Shown: positions 1 through 5,171 of the stretch, in pieces | How positions within the stretch are numbered: the first letter of the stretch is position 1 | Layout of the letters: each line of letters opens with the position of its first letter | DNA from: Ruminococcus sp. | GTDB taxonomy: Bacteria; Bacillota_A; Clostridia; Oscillospirales; Ruminococcaceae | Length of the DNA: 7,401 nt | Assembly (NCBI GenBank): GCA_017418765.1 | Contig: JAFOMV010000136.1 | Location: 1-7,401 of the forward strand | Reading direction: 5' to 3' | The notes under the pieces: generated by a model | Told to the model about the DNA's origin: nothing | The model's input: only the letters and a program-made list of their open reading frames with translations | Databases searched by the model: none | Position numbers and translations under genes: made by a program

Positions 1-708
1 AGCGGTATTGCAGAGAGCGATTATCTCGCCTGTTTTCATATGCTCCACCACCTGCCCAACGAAAATGCCATCGGTCTTTTCCATTTTTGCAAGGTAAGCC
101 GTACCGTCGCCGCAGTGAGCTTTCAGTCCCTTGCTGTTGCAGTAATCGGTGTACGGCTCGTATATGTCCACGCCTTCTGCGTTGATGCCGTTATCCTTCA
201 TCAGCGAGAGGAATTCTCCACGGCCGCAGCCGATATCGAGAACGTGCTTTTTGCCCCTGAAATATTTCAGGTAAGACTCCTGAGCCTTCTTCACGCTTTC
301 GATGCTTCCACGGAAACGGTTTTCAAAGTCGAAATAGTCGATGTCGGTGTAATCGTCCGAAACGGCATCAGGAGCAGATACGGGAATATTTTCGTATACA
401 ACAGCGTTCCTCTTGCCGCCCGCTGCCGACTTCTTTTCAAGTGAACGCACCTTTGACTTGATGAATTCGGTCTCACTGTCAAGACGTTCAAGAAGCGCAT
501 TGTTGTTGCGGACGTTGATACTTACGTTTTCAAGGTCACGGCGCAGGTCGCTTTCGTTCTCTTTAAGCGGAACACGGCTGCTTCCGATGTCCTTGTCGAG
601 AGCCTCGAAGGCAGGGAGGATACATCCGAAAATGCGTCTTTTCAGCCAGCCCTTTATGCCTTTTTCATTATTTATATCGTACAGGAATTTAGAAATATTA
701 CTGCTCAT
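1..708 (-). CDS. SAM-dependent methyltransferase of a polysaccharide cluster, C-terminus cut by window edge
   Basis: The reading frame is open from an ATG at 708 to base 1, giving 236 codons with no stop, so the gene continues beyond the window. Residues about 50-95 are charged and heptad-like (ending KSKVRSLEKK), a probable coiled coil. A class I Rossmann methyltransferase domain starts near residue 130. Motif I is VLDIGCGRGEF (156-166), the acidic end of strand 2 is D181 in GVDIY, D201 lies in CGDG, and motif IV is GQVVEHM (218-224). The stretch YFDFENRFRGS before motif I is typical of methyltransferases in O-antigen and capsule clusters. The ATG sits 2 nt after the wzt stop, with TGGAG at 718-722 nine bases upstream, so it is co-transcribed and probably coupled. 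By analogy with chain-terminating methyltransferases such as WbdD it may cap the glycan exported by Wzm-Wzt; this is inference. It could instead methylate an internal sugar. The family call is firm, the substrate unknown. Confidence 0.88.
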   Translation of the reverse strand, partial: MSSNISKFLYDINNEKGIKGWLKRRIFGCILPAFEALDKDIGSSRVPLKENESDLRRDLENVSINVRNNNALLERLDSETEFIKSKVRSLEKKSAAGGKRNAVVYENIPVSAPDAVSDDYTDIDYFDFENRFRGSIESVKKAQESYLKYFRGKKHVLDIGCGRGEFLSLMKDNGINAEGVDIYEPYTDYCNSKGLKAHCGDGTAYLAKMEKTDGIFVGQVVEHMKTGEIIALCNTA

Positions 709-710
709 AG

Positions 711-1919
711 TCAGACACTCCATTTATGTTTTATTCTCGTTATTCCTGCGTCTCCGGTATTTGATATCATTTCTGCCTTGTATATCTGTCGGCAGTAATC
801 CACGGGGATCCCGTCCCCTGTTTCGATGGCGAAGTCGAAGCTGTATTCCGATGGAAGGAGCAGAACGTCCTCCAGGATTATCTCGGCTTTTCCGTCTTTT
901 GTGAGGGTTATATCGCCTGTGCGGTCTATCCTTGTGTTGGTGCCGTAGCACTGTATGCCTTCACGGTTGAAAATGCCTATGCCGAAAACAGCGTCCTCAA
1001 CGGTCTCGCTGACGGTATAGTCGATAACAAAGCGGATAGTCTCGCCGGTACGGAAGATATTCTTCTCTTTGCCGTCCTCGCCGTATGAAGTTACAGTCTT
1101 TATACGTGCCTTGCCGTTGCCCCAGCGTTTGCCGTTTTCCTCGGTAGGAGTTTCAGCACTGCTGACCTTACCGTTTTCCTGCATCTCACGGCTCATGAAA
1201 TCAAGATATTCCAGGTCCACTTCCTTTGGCGGTCCCATAGCTTTGATAAGGCCGTCGTATATCCATATGGAGCGGTCGCATATCTGCTCTATCTGCCCGA
1301 GAGAGTGGGAAACAATTACTATAGTAGTGCCCTGAGCCTTTATCTCTTTCAGCCTTGCGAAGCATTTGGCCTGAAAGTTTGCATCGCCAACAGCCAGTAT
1401 CTCGTCGATGAGGAGTATGTCTGCGTCAACGTTTATCGCCACGGAAAAGGCAAGACGCATATACATTCCCGATGAATAAGTGCGGACAGGGTTGTCTATG
1501 AATTCTGCCAGCTCGGAAAATGAAATTATATCGTCAAGTCTTGCATCTATCTCCTTTTTTGTGAGACCGAAAATTGCGGCATTTGTGTAGATGTTCTCTC
1601 TGCCGCTCATATCGGGATGAAAGCCTGCACCAAGCTCGATAAGGCTGGAAACACGGCCGTTCATGGTTATTGTACCACGGTCGGGATACATTATCCTTGT
1701 GAGAAGTTTCAGCGTGGTGCTCTTGCCGCAGCCGTTTCTGCCGATGAGTCCCACGGCTTCGCCTTTGTTAACGGTAAAGCTTATGCCTTTCAGCACTTTT
1801 CTTTCCTCGTAGCGGCTTCTCTTGCGGAAAAGCAGCCTTTCTTTCAGCTGTGAGCCTTTGTCGGGATAGACCTTGAAGCTTTTGGTTATATCCTTTACGA
1901 TTATTGCCTGTTCACTCAT
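711..1919 (-). CDS. wzt: Polysaccharide ABC transporter ATP-binding protein with C-terminal Wzt_C-type domain
   Basis: This 402-residue protein is the ATPase of an ABC-2 exporter for undecaprenyl-linked polysaccharide, acting on the inner face of the membrane with Wzm. Visible motifs are Walker A GRNGCGKST (60-68), the family stretch IELGAGFHPDMSGRENI (94-110), signature YSSGM (148-152), Walker B ILLID (168-172) followed by E173, D-loop AVGD, and the switch histidine H205 in IVSHS. All catalytic residues are present. After the ATPase (to about 240) a polar linker leads into a beta-rich C-terminal domain (about 266-400). Its length and layout fit the Wzt_C carbohydrate-binding domain; the ATPase alone would be about 240 residues. 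In E. coli O9a that domain recognises the modified glycan end. The ATG overlaps the wzm stop by one base (TAATG), and GGAGGA at 1926-1931 lies 6 nt upstream. TagH-type teichoic acid export is an alternative, but the C-terminal domain and the methyltransferase neighbour favour Wzt. Confidence 0.93.
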   Translation of the reverse strand: MSEQAIIVKDITKSFKVYPDKGSQLKERLLFRKRSRYEERKVLKGISFTVNKGEAVGLIGRNGCGKSTTLKLLTRIMYPDRGTITMNGRVSSLIELGAGFHPDMSGRENIYTNAAIFGLTKKEIDARLDDIISFSELAEFIDNPVRTYSSGMYMRLAFSVAINVDADILLIDEILAVGDANFQAKCFARLKEIKAQGTTIVIVSHSLGQIEQICDRSIWIYDGLIKAMGPPKEVDLEYLDFMSREMQENGKVSSAETPTEENGKRWGNGKARIKTVTSYGEDGKEKNIFRTGETIRFVIDYTVSETVEDAVFGIGIFNREGIQCYGTNTRIDRTGDITLTKDGKAEIILEDVLLLPSEYSFDFAIETGDGIPVDYCRQIYKAEMISNTGDAGITRIKHKWSV

Positions 1920-2695
1920 TACAGTTCCTCCGCAAAGCGTCTCTGAAGCTTGTTGAAAACGATACCGCCGACGACAAGGAAGAATACTCCCAGACCGGCC
2001 GCAGAAATGAGAGAGGTCAGGTCGGGCATCTGCTTGTAGTAAAGCACATCACGGTAGCAGCCTATGACATGGGTCATGGGGTTGAGACCGAATACAGGCA
2101 GCAGTCTGTCGGGTATCATTGACTTGTCGTACATTATGGGAGTCATATACATCCAGACCATTGAGACTATGCCGAGGATATGTTCAAGGTCACGGAAGTA
2201 TACTGTCACAGCCGATGTCAGCAGAGCCATTCCCAGAGCGAGGAGATATTCCACCGCCATGATTACGGGAAGGGTCAGCAGGGCGGCAAAGTTGAAGCCT
2301 GTCCCCGAGACTATGATGACTGCGAAAATGACAATGAAGCACAGCAGCATATTGACGAAGCAGCTTGTGACATAGGATATGGGGATGACCATACGTGGGA
2401 AGTAAATTTTCTTGATAAGGTCTTTCTGAGCGACGATAGAGGCTGCACCGACAGTAATTGATGATGAGAAGAATATCCAGGGTATCAGCGCAACGAAAAG
2501 GTAGAGATAATAACGTTCGATGTTGGTTCTGAGGATGAAAGAGAATACAACGGTGTAAACTGCCAGCTGCAGGAGAGGATTTATGAAAGTCCAGAGGAAG
2601 CCGAGGGCAGAGCCTTTGTAGCGGCCTCTGAGGTCTTTGCGGACAAGGCTTGCGATCATCTGCCTGTACGCATAAAGTTCTTTAATAGTGTTCAT
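1919..2695 (-). CDS. wzm: ABC-2 type polysaccharide export permease
   Basis: This is an integral membrane protein of 258 residues that forms the transmembrane channel for lipid-linked polysaccharide with Wzt. The N-terminal amphipathic segment LVRKDLRGRYKGSALGFLW (17-35) is the classic entry motif of Wzm/KpsM/TagG permeases. About six hydrophobic segments follow, near 32-54, 63-84, 108-130, 136-160, 172-190 and 230-247. The cytoplasmic YFRDLEHILGI (166-176), before the fifth segment, is typical of the family. I start at the ATG at 2695 because AAGGAG (2702-2707) lies 6 nt upstream. It also gives the normal family N-terminus (MNTIKELYAYRQMI). An in-frame ATG at 2764 would add 23 residues, but it lies upstream of the promoter -35 box (2755-2760) and so cannot be on the transcript from that promoter. 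First gene of the operon. Substrate not determinable from the permease. Confidence 0.93.
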   Translation of the reverse strand: MNTIKELYAYRQMIASLVRKDLRGRYKGSALGFLWTFINPLLQLAVYTVVFSFILRTNIERYYLYLFVALIPWIFFSSSITVGAASIVAQKDLIKKIYFPRMVIPISYVTSCFVNMLLCFIVIFAVIIVSGTGFNFAALLTLPVIMAVEYLLALGMALLTSAVTVYFRDLEHILGIVSMVWMYMTPIMYDKSMIPDRLLPVFGLNPMTHVIGCYRDVLYYKQMPDLTSLISAAGLGVFFLVVGGIVFNKLQRRFAEEL

Positions 2696-2701
2696 TATGA
2701 A

Positions 2702-2707
2702 CTCCTT
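2702..2707 (-). promoter_or_regulatory. Ribosome binding site that fixes the wzm start
   Basis: The minus strand reads AAGGAG, 6 nt before the ATG at 2695. No comparable site precedes the longer in-frame ATG at 2764, so this site decides the start. Confidence 0.85.
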
Positions 2708-2731
2708 CTGAAAGTACGCATTATTAATTAA

Positions 2732-2760
2732 ATTATAACATATACGGAATTTTATGTCAA
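2732..2760 (-). promoter_or_regulatory. Perfect-consensus sigma-A promoter of the wzm-wzt-methyltransferase operon
   Basis: On the minus strand the -35 box TTGACA (2760-2755) and -10 box TATAAT (2737-2732) both match consensus in all six positions and are separated by exactly 17 bp. Transcription should begin near 2725, giving a 5' leader of about 30 nt before the wzm ATG. No operator-like palindrome overlaps the core, which suggests strong, mainly constitutive expression; that last point is inference. Confidence 0.9.
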
Positions 2761-2831
2761 CCAATAGGCGAGCATTAGCGTACTTTTTAGTGCATAATTA
2801 TGATGTCCGCTTTGTGGACGGATATGAATTG

Positions 2832-2874
2832 TGCCGCTGAATTAGCGGCGGTGCAATCACGATTCGCTCGTAAA
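2832..2874 (+). repeat. 43-bp dispersed repeat, copy 1
   Basis: The unit consists of a hairpin (GCCGCT, 5-nt loop, AGCGGC), then GCAATCACG, then CGCTCGTAAA. It matches 3112-3154 at 36 of 43 positions by my count. It runs directly into a short A-rich spacer and a TGCAGGGG palindrome (2888-2911). Confidence 0.75.
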
Positions 2875-3111
2875 ATTGAAAGATATATGCAGGGGCCGCC
2901 TTTGGCGGTCCTTGGATTATACAAATGACGTTCAGAACATTGTAGGGGCGCACAGTGTGCGCCCTCGGGAAAACACCATAATCGTTTGTTGTAACCTCTA
3001 TATGTATGGGGCGCTCTCGCCCTCCAATTTAGGTGAGGTGGGAATTGTGGGAGCCCGAGGGTGGGCTCCCCTACAAAGATTTGTTTCTGTAGGGGCGCTT
3101 TCCGAGCGCCC

Positions 3112-3154
3112 TGCCGCTGAGCGAGCGGCAGCGCAATCACGTTCCGCTCGTAAA
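3112..3154 (+). repeat. 43-bp dispersed repeat, copy 2
   Basis: This is the second copy of the unit at 2832-2874. Its stem is TGCCGCT/AGCGGCA, one pair longer than in copy 1, and the GCAATCACG and CGCTCGTAAA blocks are kept. Here the repeat is separated from the following GATATGTGTAGGGG part by 53 extra bases (3155-3207). Confidence 0.75.
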
Positions 3155-3207
3155 CTCGCTTACTTTTGTAAGAGCGATGAGTTTCAGGTCGCTCGCCGGC
3201 TTGTAAA
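3155..3207. repeat. 53-bp hairpin-bearing segment present only in repeat copy 2
   Basis: In copy 1 the sequence passes from CTCGTAAA (2867-2874) straight to the ATTGAAAGATAT spacer. In copy 2, CTCGTAAA (3147-3154) is followed by 53 extra bases ending in CTTGTAAA (3200-3207), and only then by the matching ATAAATGATAT spacer. The extra DNA supplies most of a hairpin: AAACTC-GC-TTAC (3152-3163) pairs with GTAAG, GCG and GAGTTT (3168-3184) with small bulges. The CTYGTAAA direct repeat would fit insertion with an 8-bp duplication, or slippage. Confidence 0.5.
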
Positions 3208-3284
3208 ATAAATGATATGTGTAGGGGACGGCATCCACGACGTCCCACATGGCTTCATTTTTTTCTGCGGCAACTTTGTGTCAG

Positions 3285-3457
3285 CCAAAGAGGAACACCT
3301 CTTGGGACAAGGAGAGAGGGGAGAAAGAAAACAGCAGCAAAATCCGACATCCCCCCTCTCTCCTTTTCCCAGTCGGTTTTCCTCTCTGGACTCTCTTTTC
3401 CCTCAACCCTTTTCCTCTCTCCCTCCTGTCGGATTTTGCTTTCTATGGTCAGGCTGA
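3285..3457. repeat. Purine/pyrimidine-biased stretch with perfect inverted repeats
   Basis: A small hairpin (AAGAGG/CCTCTT, 3288-3303) is followed by a purine-rich run and then, from 3351 to 3426, a strongly pyrimidine-rich run on the plus strand. Two perfect inverted repeats are present: AAGGAGAGAGGGG (3309-3321) with CCCCTCTCTCCTT (3353-3365), and AGCAAAATCCGACA (3336-3349) with TGTCGGATTTTGCT (3427-3440). The arms interleave, so both cannot form at once in a simple stem. An outer TCAGCC (3281-3286) / GGCTGA (3452-3457) pair also exists. No protein-like reading frame is convincing. It could be a decayed non-autonomous element; function unknown. Confidence 0.6.
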
Positions 3458-3510
3458 ATGTTTGAGCGTTCGCCCTTTTGCCCTCGCTTACACTTTATTT
3501 ACGTTAAAAT

Positions 3511-3546
3511 AAAAAAACTGCCCGTACCCCTGACGGGTGCGGACAG
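3511..3546 (-). terminator. Rho-independent terminator of metY
   Basis: On the minus strand, 10 nt after the metY stop, CTGTCCGCACCC (3546-3535) pairs with GGGTACGGGCAG (3529-3518) across a 5-nt loop. The 12-position stem has two internal mismatches or wobbles. It is followed by seven T (3517-3511) and more T-rich sequence, a textbook intrinsic terminator. Confidence 0.92.
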
Positions 3547-3556
3547 CCAGTGCAGC

Positions 3557-4846
3557 TTATTTTATTGCGGCAAATGCCTTGTCGAGAGCTGCGATAAGAT
3601 CATCGATATGCTCTGTACCAATGGAAAGTCTGATAGTTGTAGGCTTTATGCCCTGTTCAGCAAGCTCAGCCTCGGTAAGCTGTGAGTGAGTTGTCGAAGC
3701 AGGATGTATCACCAGTGACTTTACATCTGCAACATTTGCAAGAAGCGAGAAGATATCCAGATTATCTATGAACCTCTTAGCGTCATCCTCAGTGCCCTTG
3801 ATATCGAATGTGAAGATACTGCCGCCGCCGTTGGGGAAGTACTTCTTGTATACATCGTGGCTGGATTCGCTGCTGAGAGACGGATGGTGTACAGCTTCTA
3901 CCTGTGGGTGCTTGTCAAGGTATTCCACTATCTTCTGAGCGTTGGAGGTATGGCGCTCGACACGGAGAGAAAGTGTTTCCAGTCCCTGTAAGAAGATGAA
4001 AGCGTGGAATGGTGAAAGTGTTGCACCTGTATCACGAAGGAGTATAGCTCTTATGTAAGTGACAAAAGCCGCTGCGCCGGCTGCTGCCGTGAAGCTTACT
4101 CCGTGGTAGCTTGGATTTGGCTCGGATACCCAGGGATAGCGTCCCGATCTTGCCCAGTCGTAATTGCCGCTGTCCACGATAACACCGCCTATAGCTGTGC
4201 CGTGACCGCCTATGAATTTAGTTGCGGAATGAACAACGATATCAGCTCCGTACTCGATAGGACGTACAAGGAAAGGAGTAGCAAAGGTATTGTCAACTAC
4301 CAGCGGGATGTTGTGCTTGTGGGCGATATTGGCTATCTTCTCGATATCGATAGCATTTGAGTTGGGGTTGCCGAGAGTTTCGATGTAGAGAGCCTTGGTG
4401 TTCTCATCGATAGCTGCTTCAAAGCTTCCCTCCTCATCGGGATCAACGAATTTAGTGGTAATTCCGTAAAGCGGCAGAGTGTGTGCGAAAAGGTTGTATG
4501 AGCCGCCGTAGATGGTCTTGGAGGCTACGATATTCTCGCCTGCTTTAGCAAGAGCCTGAACAGTATAAGTGATAGCGGCAGCACCAGAAGCTGTTGCAAG
4601 AGCAGCAACACCGCCTTCAAGAGCAGCTATACGCTTCTCGAAAACGTCCTGAGTGGAGTTGGTAAGTCTGCCGTAGATATTGCCTGCATCCTTGAGACCA
4701 AAGCGGTCTGCGGCGTGCTGTGAATCGTGAAAAACATAAGAAGTAGTTGCGTATATCGGTACAGCTCTTGCGTCTGTAGTTGGGTCTGCCTGTTCCTGTC
4801 CAACGTGAAGCTGGAGTGTCTCAAAATGTAATTTATTATCAGCCAT
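3557..4846 (-). CDS. metY: O-acetylhomoserine sulfhydrylase (PLP-dependent, Cys/Met metabolism)
   Basis: This 429-residue cytoplasmic enzyme is expected to make homocysteine from O-acetylhomoserine and sulfide, the direct sulfhydrylation route to methionine. It is a full-length Cys/Met-metabolism PLP enzyme. The Schiff-base lysine is K210 in HSATKFIGGHGT, the aspartate binding the PLP pyridine nitrogen is D185 in VVDNTFATP, and the phosphate-binding Y58/R60 pair lies in IYGRL. The N-terminal LQLHVGQ and the inserted YPWVSEPNPSYHG (237-249) are typical of the 420-430-residue OAH sulfhydrylases rather than the shorter MetB/MetC enzymes. The start at 4846 is supported by GAGGAG (4856-4861), 9 nt upstream. 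The gene stands alone with its own promoter and terminator and follows a small upstream ORF that may regulate it. O-acetylserine could be an alternative substrate. The family call is firm; exact substrate preference is inferred. Confidence 0.94.
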   Translation of the reverse strand: MADNKLHFETLQLHVGQEQADPTTDARAVPIYATTSYVFHDSQHAADRFGLKDAGNIYGRLTNSTQDVFEKRIAALEGGVAALATASGAAAITYTVQALAKAGENIVASKTIYGGSYNLFAHTLPLYGITTKFVDPDEEGSFEAAIDENTKALYIETLGNPNSNAIDIEKIANIAHKHNIPLVVDNTFATPFLVRPIEYGADIVVHSATKFIGGHGTAIGGVIVDSGNYDWARSGRYPWVSEPNPSYHGVSFTAAAGAAAFVTYIRAILLRDTGATLSPFHAFIFLQGLETLSLRVERHTSNAQKIVEYLDKHPQVEAVHHPSLSSESSHDVYKKYFPNGGGSIFTFDIKGTEDDAKRFIDNLDIFSLLANVADVKSLVIHPASTTHSQLTEAELAEQGIKPTTIRLSIGTEHIDDLIAALDKAFAAIK

Positions 4847-4906
4847 GATATATCTCTCCTCAAAAATATCTATATTTATCAGTTATTGTTCGTTTCAGGT
4901 GTTTGT

Positions 4907-4990
4907 TCAGCGACATCGCTGAGTGCTGCACATTCGGTCTGTTCCTCTCACGACGGAGCGGAGAAAACTAAGCGTATAGGATAATTTCAT
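4907..4990 (-). CDS. Putative 27-residue leader peptide upstream of metY
   Basis: Between the metY promoter and metY lies a short frame, ATG at 4990 to TGA at 4907, preceded by AGGAG (4998-5002) with a 7-nt spacer, which is ideal for translation. The peptide begins MKLSYTLSFLRSVVRG and ends RMCSTQRCR. It is arginine-rich and has cysteines at positions 21 and 26, each with a rare-type CGA arginine codon just upstream. The last codons and the stop form the palindrome TCAGCGATGTCGCTGA (4907-4922). The frame ends 60 nt before the metY ATG, which has its own Shine-Dalgarno site. Upstream of a sulfur-assimilation gene, a translated peptide with terminal Cys codons suggests a leader at which ribosomes sense cysteinyl-tRNA supply. 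The layout recalls the Arg/Cys-ended leader peptides before sulfur genes in actinobacteria, by eye only. Translation and the regulatory role are inference. Confidence 0.6.
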   Translation of the reverse strand: MKLSYTLSFLRSVVRGTDRMCSTQRCR

Positions 4991-5001
4991 TTTTCTGCTC
5001 C
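4955..5001 (-). promoter_or_regulatory. Inverted repeat that can mask the leader-peptide ribosome binding site
   Basis: On the minus strand, GGAGC-AGAAAA (5001-4991), which covers most of the leader Shine-Dalgarno site, can pair with TTTTCT-CC-GCTCC (4967-4955) in leader codons 9-12. This gives 11 pairs with a 2-nt bulge and a 23-nt loop that holds the start codon. Ribosomes on the leader would open this stem. Regulatory use is inferred. Confidence 0.45.
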
Positions 5002-5025
5002 TCTCTGTTTTCTTACTATGCCTAT

Positions 5026-5054
5026 ATTATACATCGGTTTTATAGAATTGTCCA
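5026..5054 (-). promoter_or_regulatory. Sigma-A promoter of the leader peptide-metY transcript
   Basis: The minus strand has TGGACA (5054-5049, five of six matches to the -35 consensus), a 17-bp spacer and a perfect TATAAT (5031-5026). Transcription should start near 5019, leaving about 170 nt of leader before metY. The -35 box lies inside a palindrome (5045-5058). Confidence 0.82.
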
Positions 5055-5058
5055 ATTC
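5045..5058. promoter_or_regulatory. Candidate operator palindrome over the metY -35 box
   Basis: GAATTGTCCAATTC consists of two perfect 6-bp arms around a 2-bp centre and fully covers the -35 hexamer, so a bound dimer would block RNA polymerase. The binding protein is not known. It does not look like the Rex consensus (TTGTTAA-N4-TTAACAA type). Confidence 0.45.
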
Positions 5059-5074
5059 ATAAATCATATCGATA

Positions 5075-5095
5075 GTTATAGATTTTATTTATAAC
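5075..5095. promoter_or_regulatory. Upstream inverted repeat GTTATA-N9-TATAAC
   Basis: This dyad of two 6-bp arms with a 9-bp AT-rich spacer is centred about 33 bp upstream of the metY -35 box. The position suits an activator such as a LysR-type regulator, which commonly controls Cys/Met genes. The sequence is AT-rich, so chance is possible. Between it and the -35 palindrome lies a perfect TATCGATA (5067-5074). Confidence 0.3.
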
Positions 5096-5125
5096 TCGGT
5101 AGACAAAGACAGATAATATGCATAC

Positions 5126-5166
5126 AAAAAGCCGTGAACCCGATAATATGTCGGCTTCACGGCTTT
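5126..5166 (-). terminator. Rho-independent terminator of the nfnAB-rex operon
   Basis: Five bases after the rex stop, the minus strand folds AAAGCCGTGAA-G-CCGA (5166-5151, inner part) against TCGG-G-TTCACGGCTTT (5143-5128) around a 7-nt loop. That is 15 pairs with one mismatch. It is followed by a short T run (5130-5126). It separates the operon from the metY promoter downstream. Confidence 0.88.
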
Positions 5167-5171
5167 ATACA

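Larger units (their letters stand above)
2793..3246. repeat. Intergenic mosaic of about ten short palindromes
   Basis: Most of the roughly 740-bp gap between wzm and metY is built of hairpin-forming units. Clear ones, given as outer limits, are 2805-2819, 2833-2849, 2893-2911, 2946-2964 (GGGCGCACA/TGTGCGCCC around one base), 3009-3022, 3049-3070 (GGGAGCCC/GGGCTCCC), 3093-3111, 3112-3130, 3152-3184 and 3225-3246. Four are flanked by exact TGTAGGGG: at 2941, 3088 and 3220 on the plus strand, and at 3068-3075 inverted. Near matches are at 2888 (TGCAGGGG) and 3003 (TGTATGGGG). Units differ in stem sequence but keep pairing, which points to selection for structure or to spread of related palindromic elements. 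Open frames across the region are low-complexity products of the repeats and are not called as genes. Function unknown; REP-like or MITE-like sequence is the best description. Confidence 0.8.

Noticed and set aside
40..904. Plus-strand frames of 134 and 163 codons opposite the methyltransferase and wzt
   Set aside because: They are antisense to genes with clear motifs and have no recognisable domain or ribosome binding site.
2793..3246. CRISPR array
   Set aside because: Repeat units differ in sequence and spacing and are palindromes of unequal length; there is no constant repeat with unique spacers of even size and no cas gene.
2787..3248. A 153-codon frame on the minus strand and a 111-codon frame on the plus strand (2876-3211) in the wzm-metY gap
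   Set aside because: Both are made of the palindromic repeats, have biased composition without any domain, lack a ribosome binding site, and overlap each other antisense.
3212..3512. Three overlapping plus-strand frames of 81-87 codons in the CT-rich block
   Set aside because: Three different frames staying open over the same pyrimidine-rich DNA (Ser/Pro/Leu/Phe-rich products) shows that low complexity, not coding, keeps them open.
4864..4877. AAATAT-CT-ATATTT palindrome just upstream of the metY ribosome binding site
   Set aside because: The sequence is only A and T apart from one base and is short, so symmetry is expected by chance; the 2-nt loop is too small for a stable hairpin.
4847..5019. 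T-box or SAM (S-box) riboswitch before metY
   Set aside because: I found no T-box consensus (AGGGTGGNACCGCGG-like), no S-box core and no terminator/antiterminator pair with a T run ahead of metY.
4861..5100. Rex operator in the metY upstream region
   Set aside because: No TTGTTAA-N4-TTAACAA-like palindrome is present; the palindrome at 5045-5058 has a different sequence and size.
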